From: Graphiopsis chlorocephala
Lineage: Eukaryota; Ascomycota; Dothideomycetes; Cladosporiales; Cladosporiaceae
Assembly (NCBI GenBank): GCA_022828445.1
Contig: JAIZZJ010000002.1
Location: 1,426,001 to 1,490,000 of the forward strand
Length of the DNA stretch: 64,000 nt
Direction: 5' to 3'
The translations under genes were made by a program, and so were the position numbers. Below, in pieces: positions 43,929-54,841 of this stretch (position 1 is its first letter; the number at the start of each line of letters is the position of its first letter). The notes below the pieces were generated by a model. That model searched no databases, was not told the origin of the DNA, and worked only from the letters and a program-made list of their open reading frames with translations.

Positions 43929-45083
43929 ATGGCGACTACGGCGCAGCAAATCGTTCGAAGAGCGCAGCTATATGGTAGGTTTCCCTTGAAAAATCTCCAG
44001 ATACGTCCATATCACATGGCGTAGAGATGCCAAGTTAAAAATATCTGGGTTGTACACATGATACGTGACAGCCTACATGCTGGCTATTTGATTATGAGCA
44101 TCAACTCCATTTACGCCACGTCTTTATATTGAGCACAATTGTCCTCCAACACCAGCTAACAGACCATTTCAGTGCCCGGATCTTCCATGCGCTTCCTTGA
44201 GAAATCCCGTGGTCTCAAAGCCGACAGCGTGGCCTACGACCTCGAAGACTCCGTCACAATCAACAAGAAACCCGAGGCTCGTGAAAATATCCTCACGATC
44301 CTAAACCGTGATCGAGTCGCAGGCATCCGCGAACAAGCCGTACGAATCAACAGCGTCAGCTCAGGTTTCGCGCTACAAGATCTCACCACAGTCCTGCGCG
44401 GCACCCATCTTGATGCCATCGTAGTGCCCAAAGTCGACCGCCCAAGTGACCTGCATTTCATCACAGACGTGCTGCGTCAAACTCTGCCTGAGCGCCATGC
44501 TCCAGGCTCTACAAATCCAGTCAAGATCATCGCGCTTATCGAATCAGCACGCTCTGTTACCGACTTGAACGCCATCTGCACGTCGTCGCCATACATCTCC
44601 GGCCTGACATTTGCGGCCGAAGACTTTGCTCTCGATCTGTCCATCACGCGTACCCCAGACTTGCACGAGTTCACCTACGCTCGCAGCGCCATTGTCACCG
44701 CTGCGCGCGCATTTGAGATTCCCTCTGCCTTGGACCTGGTCAGTACGACTTTCCGTGGCGAAGAAGGGACGAAGGCATTACGGGCTGAGAGTGAGAACGG
44801 ACGTCGTTTCGGCTTCAATGGCAAGCAGTGTATCCACCCCGATCAGGTCGAGCTTGTCCAGGACGTCTTCGGACCTGGGGAGGAAGAAGTCAAGTGGGCC
44901 ATCAGATGTCTAATCTGCGATCGCAAAGCGGATGAGCAGGGTCGTGGTGCTTGGACGTTGGACGGCAAGATGATTGACGTGCCTGTTGTGGGCAAGGCGA
45001 AGTCAATTGTAGCCAAGGCGGAAGTATGTGGCTTTGATGTGAAGGAGTTGTGGCAGAGATTTGCAGACGAGGAACCACAGTAG
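43929..45083 (+). CDS. CitE / CLYBL-type acyl-CoA lyase (HpcH/HpaI aldolase family), two exons
   Basis: Exons are join(43929..43974, 44173..45083), giving 318 residues. The 198-bp intron has GTAGGT and a GCTAAC branch before TTTCAG, and the codon split across it yields VPGSSMRFLEKSRGL, the conserved opening of the family. A TIM-barrel aldolase is indicated by SVAYDLEDSV (acid residues for Mg2+), IALIESARSV, GLTFAAEDFALDL (metal-binding Glu/Asp) and NGKQCIHPDQVELVQ. Relatives include the citrate lyase beta chain and mammalian CLYBL (citramalyl-CoA lyase). The fungal substrate is unknown. The N-terminus MATTAQQIVRRAQLY is weakly mitochondrial-like. Without the first exon the protein would lack its start. 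Confidence 0.87.
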
Positions 45084-45222
45084 TGGCTTGGACGACTGTT
45101 TGGCAGTAATGGACTCGTATATACAAATATAGTGACGAGGGATTTGCAAGATACCGTCGATGCAACATGTTGAGTCTATGTGCCCATTCTACGGACCATA
45201 TCTAGCTCCTTGATAGAGTTGA

Positions 45223-46299
45223 TCAATACCCTCTTTCCCTCCTGACTACGTTGATCAGACGCTCGCCCTTCTCTCTTCGCTCAAGGTTCACTTCCAGCAC
45301 CTGGAAGGCCCTTTCCTCATAAGCCACTCCATTGCCCGAAATATGCGGCGTGACAACCACATTCTTCAAATCCCACAACTCGCTATCTTCAGGCAATGGC
45401 TCGGGGTCTGTTACATCTAATGCTGCACCCTCCACGGTCCCATCCTTCAGAGCTTCGATCAACTCCGGCTGGTTGATAATAGGCCCACGCGCGATATTGG
45501 TTACAAACGCAGGCCCCTTACCACCATTCTTCAAGACTTCAAACTCTTCCTTCCCAAGGAAGCCTCTAGTCTGATCAGTAAGTGGTACACTCACAACGAG
45601 CCAGTCGATGCCTTGTCCCAAGAAATTGTGCAAGTCCTCCTTGCCCAGTCCACTGAACCATTCGTCCGGAATCTCGCCCTTGAGATCGCCCGTACCAGGG
45701 ACCACAAAGCCGCCGTCTCGCTTCTTCTCATCCGAGTCCTTTGGAGTGGCAGTGAAGGCTAAGACGCGCATGCCTAGACCTTTCGCCACGCGAGCGATTT
45801 GGCGTCCAATACTGCCATAGCCGAGTACGCCCAATGTGGCACCGACTTGGTCGCGGACAGAGTTGAGGTTCGCATCGTGCGCAGACCACGTGTGTTGCTT
45901 CTGCAGGTCATAGAGAGTCTTGTACTTCCTTGACTCGACCAGGCGGGTTAGAACGGCCCACTCAGCAATCGTGGGGCCATGAACTCCAGAGGACGTGGTA
46001 ATTGTGATTTTGGAGTGCGTGTAAAGTGGGTGCTGTTGGACGTGATTGCTACCAGCCGAGAATAGGTGGAGCCAATTTAGATGAGGGGCATCAACCTTCG
46101 GGTCTGGAGGAAGTGTGTTGAAAGTCACCAAGATTGTTGCATGGTTAAAGAGCGAAGGGTCAGGAGTTTGGTCTCGCGGAGCATGATAGTAGGTTATGTC
46201 GATATGTGGGAACTTGGAGCGAAGAGTTGAGATAAGCTCCTTAGGCTCAGGAAGAGGGAGAGCAATGAGAAGGTGATCTTTTGCCGGACCGCCGCCCAT
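45223..46299 (-). CDS. D-isomer-specific 2-hydroxyacid dehydrogenase (NAD-dependent)
   Basis: Intronless, 358 residues. The Rossmann dinucleotide motif GYGSIG lies at 160-165 in GATLGVLGYGSIGRQIARVA. The catalytic set follows: Arg in VTNIARGPIINQPELIEALK, Glu in LDVTDPEPLPEDSELWDL, and His in VVVTPHISGNG. A short insert (ATPKDSDEKKRDGGFVVPGT) after strand beta-B is typical of the fungal glyoxylate/hydroxypyruvate reductase-like subgroup. It would reduce 2-oxoacids such as glyoxylate or hydroxypyruvate, or oxidise D-2-hydroxyacids. The exact substrate cannot be told. The start at 46299 (MGGGPAKD) is the first ATG. The frame is open 20 codons upstream from a TTG. The stop lies 139 bp from that of the CLYBL-like gene, so the two converge. 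Confidence 0.9.
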   Translation of the reverse strand: MGGGPAKDHLLIALPLPEPKELISTLRSKFPHIDITYYHAPRDQTPDPSLFNHATILVTFNTLPPDPKVDAPHLNWLHLFSAGSNHVQQHPLYTHSKITITTSSGVHGPTIAEWAVLTRLVESRKYKTLYDLQKQHTWSAHDANLNSVRDQVGATLGVLGYGSIGRQIARVAKGLGMRVLAFTATPKDSDEKKRDGGFVVPGTGDLKGEIPDEWFSGLGKEDLHNFLGQGIDWLVVSVPLTDQTRGFLGKEEFEVLKNGGKGPAFVTNIARGPIINQPELIEALKDGTVEGAALDVTDPEPLPEDSELWDLKNVVVTPHISGNGVAYEERAFQVLEVNLERREKGERLINVVRRERGY

Positions 46300-47038
46300 G
46301 ATTGAAGATGCGCTTGGATTGTGATGCCTGGAAGACGAGGATGACAGATACGACCTCAATGCTATGTATGTGTGCAGTCTGCAGATAAGAACAGGTGTAT
46401 TGATAGACGATTACAAATATAAATGAATTGGCGACCAGAGACTGTGGATTGCTAGAAGGCGTGCTATGACGCGTGCGAAGGCTCCAATTGTGTGAGCTGC
46501 CAATCGCCGAAAGTCGGCTTTCGTGGGAATGCTGTTATGTCCGAATCGAGCAAATATCGCGTTGATGAGAGATAACAAAACGCCATGCTCAGCGACGCAC
46601 TAGGATAGCAACTATAGTAACTGTCGTCCTGGAGTGCTATATGTCAGTATCCTGGCCATGCCATTGAAGCCACGGTGAGTCTTTGCATGTGTAGCTAACC
46701 TTGTCTGATTTAACCATGCCGTTGTATTGGCACATTCATTAATAGTGATTGCGAGTTGGGATACACAAGCAGTAATTGGATAAGCAATTCTTTTTCGCAT
46801 TGATGCGCCTGCTATTATACAATAGAAAGCAGATCATATTGAACGTCGGCGTAATCACCCATCAAAATAAATCGCATCGCAAAAGTCAGGCCCCAGTCAA
46901 TTCTTCTGTGATATCACCCGATTGCCAAACACGAACAAGAAACACAACTTCCACGGTTGCTCCAAACTCCAGCCGCTCATTACCTACTCAGTCGTTGCCT
47001 GCAAGGTCTGATGTCTTCGGTAGGGCAAGCTTTTTCCA
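46300..47038. other. Intergenic region between 2-hydroxyacid dehydrogenase and PWWP gene
   Basis: 739 bases holding the dehydrogenase promoter and the PWWP gene 3' UTR. A 159-codon plus frame at 46776-47255 continues antisense into the PWWP gene and is its Ser-rich shadow. Nothing else seen. Confidence 0.6.
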
Positions 47039-48985
47039 TCAAGACTGCTCCTCGGGCGCGGTCATCATGCTGACGTCGCCATCGACTTCCTTGTCGTCGG
47101 TAGTAGTGTTCTCCTTCTCGGCAGGGGCATCAACCTCAGCAGTCTTTGGCTCTTCCTCGGTGGGCTTCGCGTCTTCAGTCGACTCCGCCGCCTTTTCTTC
47201 AGACTTCTCTGCACTAGGCTCGACGGTCATCTCTTCAACCTTTTTCTCCAGCTGATCAGCCTTCTCCGCAGCATCTGCAGTCTCCGAGGCGGCTTCGCTT
47301 GCCTTGGGCTCCGCAGGCTCTTCAGAAGCTGCAGGAGCAGCGGCAGCGTCTCCGTTGGTCTCAGGTGCCTTCTCGTCAATGGCTGACTTTGGTGCGGCCT
47401 CACTCTCGCCCTCCATGCGCTTGTTCCAGATCTCAAGTAGGTCCGCGCTGCGCTTCTTAAAGCTGAACTCCTCGTCCTTGGGAATGGAGGCGAGCTTCAC
47501 AATAGCCTTCAGGACCTTGTGAATCTTGGTGGTCCTGATGATCGAGGGCTCGAGATTGTCGTATTTCTCAAGCTGTCCGAAAAACTCGGCCATGGCAGAC
47601 ATCTCCTCTTCTTTAGGAGCCTGATCACGGGACAAGAAGCCCTTCTGCAGACGGTGACGTAAGTAGAGAATGGCCTTCTCGCGCTGGTCCAGGCGTTCAG
47701 CCTCAGTGAGCTCCTTCTTCTCCTCAGCGGCTTCCTCGTCGACCTTCGGGGCTGAGACCTTCTTCTTGGGTTTGGCGGTCGATGCCTTCTTGGCAGGCGT
47801 CGAGTCTCCATTTGGCGTCTTGGGTGCATTCAGCTTCGTAACCTTGGGTGTCTTCTTAGGCTGTCATGTATTAGTGATTGTTCGAGGTATAGTAGGTCAC
47901 TGCCATAGGCAGACTCATAACTGCTTACCTTGGGCCCTTCGCCGTCGCTGTCGGCTTCCTTTTTGCGCTTCTTCGATGATTTGGGCGCCTCGGCGTCCTC
48001 CATCTCGACGTCATCCTCATCAGCGACCTTGCTTGTGCTCTTGCGGGCCTTCTTCTTCTTGTCTGCTGCACCGTCCTTGGCCTTAGCATCCTTTTCAGCT
48101 TTAGCAGCGGCCTTCGCCTCGGCCTCTTCCTGTTTCTTCTGTGCATCAGCCTCGAGCCTTGCAATTTCTTCTTGATGATCAGCCAAGATCTTCTTGAAAT
48201 GGTCAATGTCGTGGCCTTCGGTAGCGATGCTGTAAGCTTCCTGGAGAGCCTTGGTCATCTTGCCGCTAGGCTTGGAATTGCACTCCTCAGGGTCAAGAGG
48301 GGTGAGACCAGTGTTGACAAGCCATGTGCTGCGAGCAGTGTCAGTAGATGCCTTCATTGTGTGACGCAATAATCATGGTAACTCACAACTCGTTTGTTGC
48401 AAGGAACATTACCGGGAAGGTGCGCTCCTTCGCGTTCTTGCCGCCTTCCTTGAAGTCCTCGCGAAGTGAGCCATCGGCTCGGGTAGTGCTGACCGGACGC
48501 GAGGCAAGGAGTGATTCGGGGAGCATCTCCTCGTCGCAAATGATGGCAGGCCACGGAGGGTAGCCCTTGAGCCTGGCCCAGTAGTAGTCACCGGGCTTGC
48601 AATCCAATTGAAGGTTTGGCATCGACTTTTTCTTGTTAAGCTTCTTGCCCTTGTGCTCCGGCACGCCGCCGACCGACTTGCGCTTGTTCACTTTGCCGTT
48701 TGTGGTGGGAGTCGCATCGGCGGCGGGCTCAGAGGGTCCTTCTGCGGCTTCTGCGGGCTTCTCACCGTCAGGTGCAGTAGCCTCAGTGGTAGCCGGCTTT
48801 CCAGCAGTCTCCTCGTCCTCCTTTGTGATGGGTGCCTCGCCTTGTGGCAGAGGGCTGGTGGTGGGCTCGGTCTCGGCAGCAGGCTGGTCGCGTATCAGTA
48901 TCGGTGTGGGCAACCTACGCGTATGAATCTCGTGACCTACCGCTTGCGCGTCCACTGGCGCGTTGGTGGGCGTCTCCTCGGACAT
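47039..48985 (-). CDS. PWWP-domain chromatin protein, three or four exons
   Basis: Exons are complement(join(47039..47860, 47929..48328, 48387..48883, 48941..48985)), giving 587 residues. The first intron (48884-48940, 57 nt, GTAGGT...TACTGATAC...GACCAG) has no stop and is 3n, so retention would give 606 residues. The PWWP domain is at about 130-230: DCKPGDYYWARLKGYPPWPA, then FPVMFLATNEFTWLVN, which spans the next junction. It should bind methylated H3K36 nucleosomes and DNA. A basic/acidic coiled coil (RLEADAQKKQEEAEAKAAAK) follows, then a helical bundle resembling the LEDGF/TFIIS-N type (AMAEFFGQLEKYDNLEPSII, RTTKIHKVLKAIVKLASIPK). The tail is Glu/Ala-rich. Related yeast proteins are Ioc4 and Pdp3. 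Membership in a given complex is not established. Confidence 0.85.
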
Positions 48986-51480
48986 GATGGCGACAATCTC
49001 AGACGCGAGTCGGAGTGGTGAGGGGACTTCGCGACGTGAAGCGTTTGTTCGCGACGCGTAGCACCTAGGTGATGGGGTGTCTAGGGCCTGGAAGGATTGC
49101 AACAGGAAGGTGGTGTTGTTGCGACGCGCTTCGGCGATGCTTTTGCGACGTGTTGCTGCGGGTGTGATGAATGACGGATGGCGGGTGGTGTGGAGTTGGG
49201 AAGAAATGAAAGCATGAGCGGAACTTAACCTGAGAGAAGCTGCGTTTGGTGCACAGACCCCTGGTGTCACGAGGTGGCAGAACAGCGCAGTCCAAGTGAA
49301 CTTTGGAATTTCGAGATGGAAAAAGTGACTGAGGAGAATGGCGGGTGCCTTCTGATGGTCCACGTGTATTTTATCTCGATATAACCCTCAAGTGAAGTGA
49401 AGACTGCCTTGAGACGCCTCTTGGCGGCTGGCTTCAGCGATGCAGCGATGAGCAAGCTGGGGGCTTGGAGACTTAGCGGCAAGCGCGTTCTTCCGTCACG
49501 CGCGCGCCCGAGTGCCTCTCCACAGAGCTGTTGTCTGCGCAACGGCAGAGAATTCCGCACAGCAAAGGATGGCATATCGCCGACGCTGGCGAATGTGCTC
49601 AAGAGCATCACCATACACTCGGTCGCCACCGCTGGCGGTATTCCAGACGTCTTCGGGGCTGACTCCAGGCTGGCATCGTTGCTGACGCACACCCTGGACA
49701 CCTCGCCGATCAAGCCGTCGCCCCCGCTCGGCTGCTGGGAAGCTTCCAGATCGAGCAATCGGCTACGCGAGTTGATCGTGAGCGCGGCGCGTTCTGTGTG
49801 CTCATTGCCAGGTCGTGTAGCATCCGGATTCGACCTGGCGCAAGATCTCACAGCTTCAACATTCGCCACAGACCTGTGGTTCTCGAGCGGCATGCCAGCG
49901 TGAGGTGGCTTCTAGCGTAGATAGAAGCGTGTCTTCCTCCTGCAGTCCCCCTTGTGGCATTCAAGACGGTGCAATCAATGGCATGATATGGAAATACCAT
50001 AGACCAAGTTCCGAGCGTCCTATGTGTTCGAGATGGGGTCACTTACCTGAAATGTAAATTGCAGCGGCGAGCGAGCGTTCCAGGGTGCTCAGCAGACGGT
50101 AGACACGTTTTGCTCGCAGTTCGAGGGAGTTCACAGCCTCAAACAGCTCGCGACGCTCGTACAAGACTATGCGTGAGATTATAACAAATCAACCCATGCA
50201 AAACCCCAAGCTCTTTCTCCCAAGTCTGTAGCCAGATCAACAGGTAGAGTCCGTGGCCTGAGGGAGTGCTCACACTTCACACAAATTCACAAGATATCCC
50301 ATCAGTAGGTAGACCGGGGCTAGGCACTGTGCACTCTCGTCGGCGAAGAAGTAGCAAATGGCGTGACTCTGGGTTTCGAGTATTCGTGAGCTTGCAACTC
50401 ACTCGGAGAAAAAATCCGAAATGCCCGCCCTTTGCAATTCCTTCCTTACACCAAGATCAACTATCCTGGCAGATCCTGGGCAGGTGTGCAGGGCGTGACA
50501 TTCACGTGATGGTCTGGTGTCTGTTTTCCACCAGGCATGCGATCATCATGTCCAAGCATATCGTTCGCAGGGTCCAACGGATATTCCTAGAGTCCTTTTG
50601 CTATGTCGAAACAAAGCGCAAGTGATGCAGTAACAGATCTCGTAGCTCTTGCAACGCATTTTGTAGTGTATGCGCCCATGCTTGGTTTTCGCGATGTCCT
50701 GGTCACAATCTTATGCGTTTCCTCCGAGCAGCCCCTCTCGAATCGATCTTCTTTTCGCCTGTCGCATGTTTTGAATCGTCTGTGGTCATGAGGAAGTGGT
50801 CTGGCGAGGACTGCGCGGTGCAAATTGCTGGACGCGTATGCCTTGTTGCTGCTGCAGGTGTTTATTGCGACAGGATGTCGGAGCACCCATCGACAGTGCG
50901 GTGCGGCCGTCGAAAATGCTCGATCCAGCCATAGCAAATAAATACCATCGCCTCTTGCGTCGTGGATGGCGATACTCGAAGGAAGACACTGTTGACGCGG
51001 TAGAAGTTGAAGGAGATGCGGCTGGTCGACCAGCGACAGGATGAGCCACAGGACTGCCAAGCATCACGAAGCCGCTGACTTCTCTCCTCCTACAGTAGGC
51101 GCTGCAGGTACAGAAGTGTTTACGCAACAACTCCACTAAATGATAGAACGAAGCAAACCATCATCTGGTAAAGAATACCATTTCTGCCTTCCCGTTCTTG
51201 CACGCTACCGTCTTACCAATGCAGGATTACCCGCATACACCGGGCCCGTCAGTTCGCCCGTGCCCGTCGGACAGCGGTGCTGCTATGACGCCGTTGACTT
51301 TGACTCTGTGCAACGGACACGGGATTCCGTTTGTTATAATTAGCAGCGTGTTACCTTCGTAGGGTTCTTGTAAGTAGCCATATCGATATTTCCAACACAA
51401 GCAATCTCGTCACAGCACATTTGTCTCTCTCTTACCGCCGGTTTTACATGAATATCGCCTTCCGTTCAACGATATCCAAG
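48986..51480. other. Intergenic region with doubtful frames
   Basis: 2.5 kb. The left end is the PWWP gene promoter (CpG-rich, GCGACG-type words at 49020-49160). Overlapping open frames on both strands at 49267-49903 are listed separately. The 157-codon minus frame at 50587-51060 lacks features. The right end holds the promoter of the small orphan gene. Confidence 0.5.
49448..49903 (+). CDS. Doubtful open frame, 151 residues, opposed by a 208-codon antisense frame
   Basis: From ATG 49448 the plus product begins MSKLGAWRLSGKRVLPSRAR and continues with TLANVLKSITIHSVATAGGI. The minus strand is open from 49893 to 49267 (208 codons, MPLENHRSVANVEAVRSCAR). Both look moderately protein-like and neither has a recognisable domain. 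GC-rich DNA can keep both strands open by chance. Strand cannot be decided from sequence alone. Confidence 0.2.
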   Translation: MSKLGAWRLSGKRVLPSRARPSASPQSCCLRNGREFRTAKDGISPTLANVLKSITIHSVATAGGIPDVFGADSRLASLLTHTLDTSPIKPSPPLGCWEASRSSNRLRELIVSAARSVCSLPGRVASGFDLAQDLTASTFATDLWFSSGMPA

Positions 51481-51992
51481 ATGGCACCAATCCCAGTCGC
51501 TCTTTGCGGAAAGAACCCGAACATGGCATCGAATTTCGCCGAGCATGCTGCCATGGGTCCAGAATACTACGGTCAGTCCTTGTGTTTCTTTGGTCAACAT
51601 CATCGCTCTAAAGCTACATAGTATCGCACGTATTCCACACGACGGACGCTGTGCGCAACGAGCTACCTCTGCTTCTTCAAGGACAAGATATCAAACCCTC
51701 TTCGGAGCTAGGTAGCAACGCAAGCAGCAGCAAGTCAGTAGCTCCGAAAGCTATCATTGTGGGTGCTGGCTTTTCGCGGAGTGAACTGGATGAGATGCGA
51801 TTGATCCCAGGTTGTAAGGACCTACCTTGGTTGTATCCTGCCGGCTACAAGATGGCGCAAACGGGGCTTGGTGCAATGTTTGGCAAAGACTTCATGACCT
51901 CGATCATTGAGCGCTCAAAGGCGACTATGAAAGAAAATGGTCTGGTCGAGGGTAAGGAGGAAAAAGTGGAACCTGATGTTTGGGGCTTCTAG
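51481..51992 (+). CDS. Small conserved-looking protein of unknown function, two exons
   Basis: Exons are join(51481..51571, 51622..51992), giving 153 residues. The 50-bp intron has a GTCAGT donor and a TACATAG acceptor, and the split codon gives EYYVSHVFHTTDAV. The protein opens MAPIPVALCGKNPNMASNFA and has a parallel-strand pattern: APIPVALCGK, a strand YYVSHVFHTT, LPLLLQGQ and KAIIVGAGFSRSELDEM. An SVAPKAIIVGAGF turn and a PWLYP motif near the C-terminus follow. I recall similar short fungal proteins opening PVALCGK with IILGGGY-like centres, but have no name for the family. The fold is probably Rossmann-like. An upstream in-frame ATG at 51448 would add 11 residues (MNIAFRSTISK), which could act as a mitochondrial signal. 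Confidence 0.75.
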
Positions 51993-52529
51993 ACAGGCAC
52001 GTTCAGCGAACAATGAAGGCATGATACAATCTGATTCGTTCTCCAAGGCTGCACGACTTATCTCAAGCTACTGGGCTCATCAGCCTGCTAATTGCAAGTG
52101 GGCAGTGAGACAATGGTATGATTTGACAGACGGCAAACATGCACGAAGCATATAGATGCATCTCCGATGTTGCCTTAGCTAACATACAGTCAAGCGTCAA
52201 CTTCGTCGTGCATCCGGTTGTTTTGATCGGAGAAGCAAAAAAGGGTATATGCATGCCATCCAGTGATCGGTAGCGACGAGCCAACTGCATCGTAAGAGAC
52301 ATCAAATGAAGCCAGTATCAGCCATCACTCTGCCCCAGCAAGACCTGCTAGAGAGCTTCCTCCCGCTTCAACGTCATCTGCACGAAGCATGCGTTTGTTT
52401 ACTCCAATAACACACAACACAACTTTCGCTCATCTGCGCTTTCGCCGTGGGCCGCACCTTTTCCCTTAACACTCGGGCTCAGCACAACTTCATCTGCCCA
52501 CAGCTGGTCTGCTACTGCTGCCACTCGAA
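51993..52529. other. Intergenic region
   Basis: 537 bases between tandem plus-strand genes. A pyrimidine-rich stretch with CACAACACAACTTTC (about 52410-52435) and CTTTTCCC precede the next start and fit a fungal leader. Small frames only. Nothing else seen. Confidence 0.55.
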
Positions 52530-53987
52530 ATGGCTTATCCGGGACAGCATTACATCAAGAGAACAAACACAAGAGGTGATGTATTCTTCGACTATGGCAG
52601 CACGCCCGATCAACTGACCGCGGAGCTGTGTTTTCCATCCGACGACAGCGACGACAACAACGACCCCAATAACATTGGTGATGGCCAAGGCCACGGTCTT
52701 TCTGGACAGTTCGCAGGGTTGGCGTTCAATGATGTCGACGCTGGCACTCATGTACGTCGTCCTCGCCGTCACAGCGAGTACAACAGCAGCACCACTCGGC
52801 CCAGCCGGAACCTCCAATGGGAGATAGACAACATGCCGATCGATAGCACTCGCCTTCGTAGGGAGCACATCAGCAGCACCTTCCAACCTAGCTCGAATTT
52901 CCAATGGGAGACAGACGACCTGCCGAGTGAAGCGGTTCATGACGGAGAGCCCGCCGGCGGAAGCACTCCATATGAGGGCGGCCTATCTAACGAGCACACG
53001 GCTCTTATCGCTCTGGAGAGAGCTTACACTGATTTGCAACTGCCCATCGAGGACGACATCGGTGGCGAAAATAAGACCTGGATGGTGCAGCTAGCAGTTC
53101 AGTTTATCTTTCACGACTTGCCTTGGCTCAACCACATCCGGGGAGACTTGGAGAATCTCGGAAACCTCTACGATGAGTCTGATCTCGCTGAAAAGTTCTA
53201 CCGCAAATACAGTGTCGCCATCTGGGGCCTCAGCGGTGGTGGAAGCCGCGAGCTTCATGATCAGAGACTGGCACGCCTCGACGCCTTCTTCGCCGCGCTT
53301 CGCACACAAGACACCACTCGCGATGACGCTGAAGCTATCGGAGACGGGCCACTCGAGCAACTAGTTCATCTTCGAAGGACAGCTACGGCTGCATCTCGCG
53401 TTTTCCCCAGTGGTACTCGCTCTGTCGGTTCGATACCTCACCTGTACACCGCCCTCGAGATCCAGGCCGCGGACAATTGGGTGAACAGCACATTCCCGCG
53501 CGCCGTCGCCGAGATGCTCCTCCAGGCTCTCTCTCGTGTCCGCGATCCTGTTGTCACCTCGTTTCCCTGCTCTTTGCCCTCTGGTGTACTCATCGAGGGC
53601 GTCATCGATCGGATCATGGGCAGATATGAACGCAAGCTGTGGCCTGACGACACTGCCAGACCGGAGGATGTCACGGTGATTCTGCACCGATATATCCTGG
53701 CGCTGATGAAAAGCAACATGACTAGTGACGATATTGGGGGAAACGCGGTGCAGATGCTGGATTCTTTCTTGGGGGTAGATGATGCTGACGCCGAGGAGGA
53801 AAGCAGTGGTGTGCACGACGAGCCGGAAGGCCACGATGGTCTTGAGTGCACTCTGGCACACCTGGCTGAGCACGAGAGTTGCGAGGAAACGTTCGGCTCA
53901 GCAGCTGATTTGGCGCTTCACTTCGTCATCGTGCACGATTGGGACGAGGATCTCGCAGACGAGGTTGCGTGTGATCACTTTGGCTGA
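52530..53987 (+). CDS. Unknown acidic protein, 485 residues
   Basis: Single exon, starting in a good context (GAAATGGC). I do not recognise a family. Residues 1-150 are Asp/Asn/Ser-rich and contain a duplicated segment: STTRPSRNLQWEIDNMPIDS and SSTFQPSSNFQWETDDLPSE (about 88-107 and 115-134). Residues about 155-430 are ordered and helical, with TWMVQLAVQFIFHDLPWLNH, LGNLYDESDLAEKFYRKYSV, and VTVILHRYILALMKSNMTSD. The C-terminus has C-x(12)-C-x(11)-H-F spacing (LECTLAHLAEHESCEETFGS, AADLALHFVIVHDWDEDL) resembling a degenerate C2H2-type finger. Two similar pairs, and a RING-associated role as in some fungal proteins, are possible but not shown. Antisense frames are shorter, so the gene is likely real. 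Confidence 0.7.
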   Translation: MAYPGQHYIKRTNTRGDVFFDYGSTPDQLTAELCFPSDDSDDNNDPNNIGDGQGHGLSGQFAGLAFNDVDAGTHVRRPRRHSEYNSSTTRPSRNLQWEIDNMPIDSTRLRREHISSTFQPSSNFQWETDDLPSEAVHDGEPAGGSTPYEGGLSNEHTALIALERAYTDLQLPIEDDIGGENKTWMVQLAVQFIFHDLPWLNHIRGDLENLGNLYDESDLAEKFYRKYSVAIWGLSGGGSRELHDQRLARLDAFFAALRTQDTTRDDAEAIGDGPLEQLVHLRRTATAASRVFPSGTRSVGSIPHLYTALEIQAADNWVNSTFPRAVAEMLLQALSRVRDPVVTSFPCSLPSGVLIEGVIDRIMGRYERKLWPDDTARPEDVTVILHRYILALMKSNMTSDDIGGNAVQMLDSFLGVDDADAEEESSGVHDEPEGHDGLECTLAHLAEHESCEETFGSAADLALHFVIVHDWDEDLADEVACDHFG

Positions 53988-54841
53988 GCATTATACACCT
54001 CACCACGAGCTCGGACTGCAAAAGACTTCGGTTTCGAGGTCACATACAGTTTGCTTACGTGACGACAAAGGAGAGCACGAGCACACGCCATCGCATCGCG
54101 TTGGGGTTTGAGTTTTAGACACACGTGCACAACAATTGAACGGCTCATGTTTTACAATTGGGCCTATAATGTGAAACATCTTCCATCGCACCGAAGACAA
54201 TTGTTTCGATGATGTAATGCCGTAGTGTAAGGTTGACTGATGCGGTTGGCGCGGATACGAGTCGTTCACTTACCACAACCGGGCTACAAAGCAATTACAG
54301 TCCACCTCGCAGCGACATAATACCACTAGCGTACCCAAACTCTCAGAGTGAGCCAAACACATACCGCAGATAAGTTACACAAGCATTCATGGCCTAAAAG
54401 CCGCCAATCCATGGGATCTCGTTGCGATGAACACTGACGCCAAAAACCTAACCCTAACCCTCACACCATATATGGCTTTGTCGTACATGTAAGTTACATG
54501 ATGTAGGCGTCTGGAATATTCGTGATCGCGTTAAACAAGAAACATGAGCCAAAATTGCATGAGAAGGAGCGTTCGAGAATGTGAAACATTAAAACATAAT
54601 GTCTAAGCTAATTTACAAAAGCAACCCGTCCGTTGCAGGCCTTCAAGGCCTTAATCCCAGCAAGCCATCACATGTCGACGCCATACATTGGGTCATGTCG
54701 AGACCTCCTCTAATCGCTAACAGACAGAGAAATGGATAGAAAAGGAAAAAAAAAGTAAGTACTTTATCTTACAGCGCAAGGCTCAGAGCTACGAATAGCG
54801 AAAACAAAAGGAATTTTTTTCTGACGAAAAAGGAAAGGTTT
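53988..54841. other. Convergent intergenic region
   Basis: 854 bases between the stops of the unknown protein and the zinc transporter. Contains an AT-rich stretch around 54600-54780 likely in the transporter's 3' UTR and two and a half CCCTAA units at 54447-54461. No coding frame is supported. Confidence 0.55.

Noticed and set aside
50587..51060. 157-codon minus-strand frame
   Set aside because: Basic, Cys/His-scattered product, overlapped by plus-strand frames, with no conserved motif or splice partners.
54447..54461. Interstitial telomere-like (CCCTAA) units
   Set aside because: Only two and a half units, well within chance and without flanking degeneracy. Not evidence of a chromosome fusion.
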